From: Streptomyces sp. ITFR-21
GTDB taxonomy: Bacteria > Actinomycetota > Actinomycetes > Streptomycetales > Streptomycetaceae
Assembly (NCBI RefSeq): GCF_031844685.1
Contig: NZ_CP134605.1
Location: forward strand, 62,001 to 126,000
DNA: 64,000 nt
Reading direction: 5' to 3'
Positions 60,815 to 64,000 of the stretch are shown one piece after another. The notes under the pieces are model-generated. The model saw only the letters and a list, made by a program, of their open reading frames with translations, had not been told where the DNA came from and did not search any database. Numbering within the stretch: the stretch's first letter is position 1; each line of letters starts with the position of its first letter. The position numbers were made by a program, and so were the translations under genes.

Positions 60815-63800
60815 ATGGGGGAACAGCCGGCGGGGTCCGCGGACGACCGCACCGGCCGGGCCGGCACGGTCGGCTACCGGCTGCTGGGCGCGGTCGGCGC
60901 GTGGCGCGACGGCCGGGAGGTCGACCTCGGGCCGCACAAGCAGCGGGCGGTGCTGGCCACGCTGCTGCTGCGGGCCGGCCAGGTGGTGCCGACGCGCGAC
61001 ATCCTGCACGCGGTGTGGGACGACGAGCCGCCGGCCGACGGTCCGAACGTGGTCAGCAAGTACGTCGGCAGGCTCCGCCGGCGGCTCGGCGGCGGCGACG
61101 CGCTGCCGTGGGCGGGTTACGGCTACTGCGTCCCGGCGGGTCCGGCCGCCCTCGACCTGGCCGCGTTCGAGGAACGGACCGCGCGGGCCCGGGTCCACCG
61201 CGCGGCCGGCGACCTGGAGTCCGCCTCGCGGGAGTTGGAGCGGGCGGACGCGCTGTGGACCGGCCCGGCGCTGACCGGGCTGGACAGCCCGTTCTTCGAC
61301 ACGGAGCGGGACCGGCTCGGCGAACTGCGGCTGGCCGCCGTCGAGGAGCACGCCGACATCGACCTGCGGCTGGGCCGGCACCGGCGGTGGGCGGCAGAAC
61401 TCGCCCGGCAGGTCGCCGCGCACCCGCTGCGGGAACGGTTCGCCGAGCAGCTGATGCTCGCCCTGTACCGGTGCGGCCGGCAGGCCGACGCGCTGAGCGT
61501 GTACCGGATGCTGCGCGGCCGGCTCACGGCCGAGCTGGGGGTCGAGCCGGGCCCGCGGGTGGCCCGGCTGCACCAGGCGATCCTGCGGGCGGAACCGGGC
61601 CTGGACACCGGGGCCGAACCGGAGCCGGAGCCGGACGCCGGCCGGGCGGTGACGCGGCCGGTCCCGGAACCGGAGCCGCCCGCCCCGCGGCCGCACCAGC
61701 TGCCGGCCGCCATCGGCGACTTCACCGGCCGCGCCGCCGAACTCGGCGAGCTGCGCGACTGGTTGCACGGTCCGCCGGCCGAGGGCGGCCGGGCCCGGGT
61801 GGCGATCGTCACCGGTCCCGGCGGCGTCGGCAAGACCAGCCTGGCCCTCCAGGCCGCGCACCTGAGCCGCGCGATCTACCCGGACGGCCAGTTGTACGTG
61901 GAGAGCGCGCCGGACACGGAGGCGGCCGACGTCTGCGCGCGGCTGCTGCGGGCCCTGGGGGTGGGCGGCGCGGCCATCCCGGAACCGGCCGAACGCGCCG
62001 CGCTCTACCGGACGTTGACCTCCGGGAAGCGGCTGCTGCTGGTCTTCGACGACGTGGCATCCGAGCAGCAGGTGGCTTCCCTGGTGCCGGCGGACGGCCG
62101 GTCGGCGGTGCTGATCACCTCCCGCAGCGCGCTGTCCGGGATGCCGGCGACGACCCGGCTGGAGCTGGGCATGATGCCGGCGCGCGAGGCGTACGAGCTG
62201 CTGGACACCGTGATCGGCGCCGAACGGCTGTCCAGGGAGCCGGAGATGGCCGAGGAGCTGGTCCGGCTCTGCGGGCGGCTGCCGCTGGCACTGCGGATCG
62301 CCGCAGCCCGGGTGGCCGCCAATCCGCACTGGACGATCGCCCGCCTGGTGCGCCGGCTCGCCGACGAGCGCCGGCGGCTGGACGAGCTGCGCCACCGCGA
62401 CCTGGAGGTGCGGGCCAGTCTCAACCTGAGCTACCAGGTGCTTCCGCAGCGGGCCCGGCTGCTGCTGACCCGGGCCGGCCTGCTGGCGGTGCCGGACATC
62501 GCCGAGTGGGGCGCCGCGGCGCTGCTGGACTGCTCGATCGCCGAGGCGCAGGACGTGCTGGACCAGCTGGTCGCGGCCCGCATGATGGAGGCCGGCGGGC
62601 CGGGGCCGGATGGCTCGCCGCGCTACCGGCTGCACGACCTGGTCCGGCTGTTCGCCCAGGAGCAGGCTGAGCGGGATCTCGCGGCGGCCGAGCGCGAGGC
62701 GGTGCTCGACCGTGCGCTGGGCGCCTGGCTGCGGCTGGCCGAGCAGGCCGACGCGGCGCTGCCGCACGGCTCGTTCAGCCGGCCGGCCGGGCCGACGCCC
62801 CGGTACGCGGCCGCGCCGGGCGTCGAACAGGCGCTGCTCGCCGACCCGTTACGGTGGTTCGACCGGGAGCACGGGGCGCTGGAGACGCTGATCGGGCAGG
62901 CCGCCGCCACCGGCCGCGCGGGCGCCGCCTGGGAACTGACCGGTTCGCTGATGGCCTACTACGAGGTACGGGCGCACTGCACGGAGTGGAACGACACCCA
63001 CCGCCGGGCGCTGGCCGCCGTGCAGGCCGCCGGTGACCGGCTCGGCACCGCGGTGGTGCTGCGGGGGCTCGGCGAGCTGCACACCCTGCAGGACCGGTCG
63101 GCCGCCGCCGTGGACTGCTTCACCCGGGCCCGCGCCCTGTTCGCCGAGCTGGGCCAGACCCACGGGGTGGCGGTCTGCGACAGCGGGCTCGGCCACCAGT
63201 ACCGGGTCGGCGGGCGGTACGAGGAGGCGCTGCAAGCGTTCGGCGCCGCGGCCCGTGCCTCCGCCGCGGCCGGCTATCCCCGTACCGAGGCGTACGCCCG
63301 GCACTGCTCGGGCGTGGCCCACCTGGAGCGCGGTGAGCTCGACCGCGCCGAGCGGGCGTTCGGCGCCGCGCTGGCGCTGTCGGCGGCCTCCGGCTACCGG
63401 CGCGGCGAGGCGCAGACCGAGCGGGGCCTGGGCCTGCTGGCGGGCGCCCGCGGCGACCACGAGGCGGCCGAGCGGCACTTCCAGCGGGCGCTGGCCGTCT
63501 CCACCGAACTCGGCGAGCCGGCCGGCACGGCGCACGTGCTGCAGATGCTGGCCGACGCCCGGATGCGGCGGGGCCGGCTGGACTCCGTCCGCGAGCCGCT
63601 GCGCCGCGCGCTGCGCATCTACCGCGCCACCGGAGAGCCGTTCGGCCAGGCGCTGGTCCTGCAGACCCTGGCCGAGCACCAGCGGCGGCTGGGCCGCCCG
63701 GCCGACGCGCTGGAGCCGGCCACCGCGTCCGTACGGCTGTGGTCCGCCCAGTGCGCGCCGCTGTGGCACGCGCGGGCCCTGCGGGTCCTGGGCGACGTGC

Positions 63801-63931
63801 ACGCCGATCTGGCCGACCCGGCCGCCGCGCGGGACGCCCGTGAGCGGGCCCTGGCGATCCTGGCCGGGCTGGGTGTGCCCGAGCACGCGGAGGTCGCGGA
63901 GCTGCTGGCGGACACCGCCGCCGACGTGTGA
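60815..63931 (+). CDS. AfsR/SARP-family transcriptional regulator with NB-ARC and TPR domains
   Basis: A 1038-aa regulator. A winged-helix OmpR-like DNA-binding domain (about 10-100; VLATLLLRAGQVVPTRDIL, VVSKYVGRLRRRLGG) is followed by the bacterial transcriptional activation domain (about 105-255), an NB-ARC ATPase with P-loop VTGPGGVGKTSLALQAA (about 330-346) and LLLVFDDVAS, and C-terminal TPR repeats (about 700-1035). Such proteins activate secondary-metabolite or developmental genes. ATG 60815 has GGGGGAG seven bases upstream; the frame is open to 60686 but the -10 at 60767 argues for this start. Targets are not evident here. Confidence 0.93.
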   Translation: MGEQPAGSADDRTGRAGTVGYRLLGAVGAWRDGREVDLGPHKQRAVLATLLLRAGQVVPTRDILHAVWDDEPPADGPNVVSKYVGRLRRRLGGGDALPWAGYGYCVPAGPAALDLAAFEERTARARVHRAAGDLESASRELERADALWTGPALTGLDSPFFDTERDRLGELRLAAVEEHADIDLRLGRHRRWAAELARQVAAHPLRERFAEQLMLALYRCGRQADALSVYRMLRGRLTAELGVEPGPRVARLHQAILRAEPGLDTGAEPEPEPDAGRAVTRPVPEPEPPAPRPHQLPAAIGDFTGRAAELGELRDWLHGPPAEGGRARVAIVTGPGGVGKTSLALQAAHLSRAIYPDGQLYVESAPDTEAADVCARLLRALGVGGAAIPEPAERAALYRTLTSGKRLLLVFDDVASEQQVASLVPADGRSAVLITSRSALSGMPATTRLELGMMPAREAYELLDTVIGAERLSREPEMAEELVRLCGRLPLALRIAAARVAANPHWTIARLVRRLADERRRLDELRHRDLEVRASLNLSYQVLPQRARLLLTRAGLLAVPDIAEWGAAALLDCSIAEAQDVLDQLVAARMMEAGGPGPDGSPRYRLHDLVRLFAQEQAERDLAAAEREAVLDRALGAWLRLAEQADAALPHGSFSRPAGPTPRYAAAPGVEQALLADPLRWFDREHGALETLIGQAAATGRAGAAWELTGSLMAYYEVRAHCTEWNDTHRRALAAVQAAGDRLGTAVVLRGLGELHTLQDRSAAAVDCFTRARALFAELGQTHGVAVCDSGLGHQYRVGGRYEEALQAFGAAARASAAAGYPRTEAYARHCSGVAHLERGELDRAERAFGAALALSAASGYRRGEAQTERGLGLLAGARGDHEAAERHFQRALAVSTELGEPAGTAHVLQMLADARMRRGRLDSVREPLRRALRIYRATGEPFGQALVLQTLAEHQRRLGRPADALEPATASVRLWSAQCAPLWHARALRVLGDVHADLADPAAARDARERALAILAGLGVPEHAEVAELLADTAADV

Positions 63932-64000
63932 CGGGGGCGGCGCGGGGGTGGCGGCGCGGGATCAGTCCGCGCCGCCGCAGGGCCAGGCAGACCGCGGCCG

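Noticed and set aside
63932..64000. Possible minus-strand gene at the right edge
   Set aside because: A TGA is present in one minus-strand frame but only about 12 codons are visible, so nothing can be supported.

Overview
The window is a high-GC actinomycete chromosome segment, almost certainly Streptomyces or a close relative. The signs are very strong G/C bias at third codon positions, frequent GTG/TTG starts, a rodlin (aerial-hypha surface protein), an AfsR/SARP regulator, an ECF sigma factor, SpoIIE/STAS signalling proteins, a class F-type sortase and a Nur-type nickel operator. I see no rRNA, tRNA, CRISPR array, prophage or intact insertion sequence.

Layout. 1-4.5 kb: end of an MFS exporter, a DMT permease, WrbA quinone reductase, a membrane-anchored hypothetical and an OLD/RecF-like ATPase. 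4.7-8.8 kb: a 28-residue Cys-containing peptide, a soluble Ser/Thr kinase and the glycogen debranching enzyme GlgX. 9.0-16.7 kb: the most interesting block, a tightly coupled minus-strand operon of the little-understood STM4011-STM4015 families (two radical SAM enzymes, an alkaline-phosphatase-like hydrolase, an ATP-grasp protein, a leucine-rich-repeat-like protein and a 98-aa protein), with a divergent 104-aa protein and a DUF6745 protein. 16.7-26.4 kb: BrkB-type membrane protein, metallophosphoesterase, EI24 protein, VOC protein, GH16-like protein, a decayed GH59 galactosylceramidase, a DUF6204 protein and an NAD kinase. 26.4-30.5 kb: a VWA-domain membrane protein with its partner and a decayed GH31 glycosidase.

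30.9-33.9 kb: an operon of a DUF4232 wall-sorted protein, sortase, ECF sigma factor and a second, membrane-anchored DUF4232 protein. 33.9-35.0 kb: three gene remnants around a rearrangement breakpoint near 34,111. 35.0-38.6 kb: divergent SDR/TetR pair, XRE-cupin regulator with small membrane partner, and a rodlin. 38.6-45.4 kb: phosphatase/signalling region with a PP2C phosphatase, RNase H, a GAF-PP2C-ATPase protein, and a translationally coupled operon STAS, LuxR-type regulator, PAS histidine kinase, receiver-only protein. 45.5-50.7 kb: type II NADH dehydrogenase, flotillin with an NfeD-like OB-fold protein, and an NhaA-thioredoxin fusion.

51.2-54.1 kb: metY-metX (homocysteine/methionine synthesis) behind a short leader peptide. 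54.1-59.2 kb: cobalt/cobalamin supply: cobK-cobF-FhuF-like-cbtA-cbtB under a cobalamin riboswitch, divergent from a NiCoT nickel/cobalt permease carrying a Nur-type operator. 59.2-63.9 kb: a PrmC-related methyltransferase and a large AfsR-type regulator.

Functional themes: metal/cofactor supply (cobalt, nickel, B12, sulfur amino acids), partner-switching/two-component stress signalling, and cell-surface construction (rodlin, sortase and substrate). Secreted glycosidases are being lost: two are pseudogenes within 7 kb. Several genes appear to be transcribed as leaderless mRNAs, with a -10 hexamer exactly six bases before the ATG.
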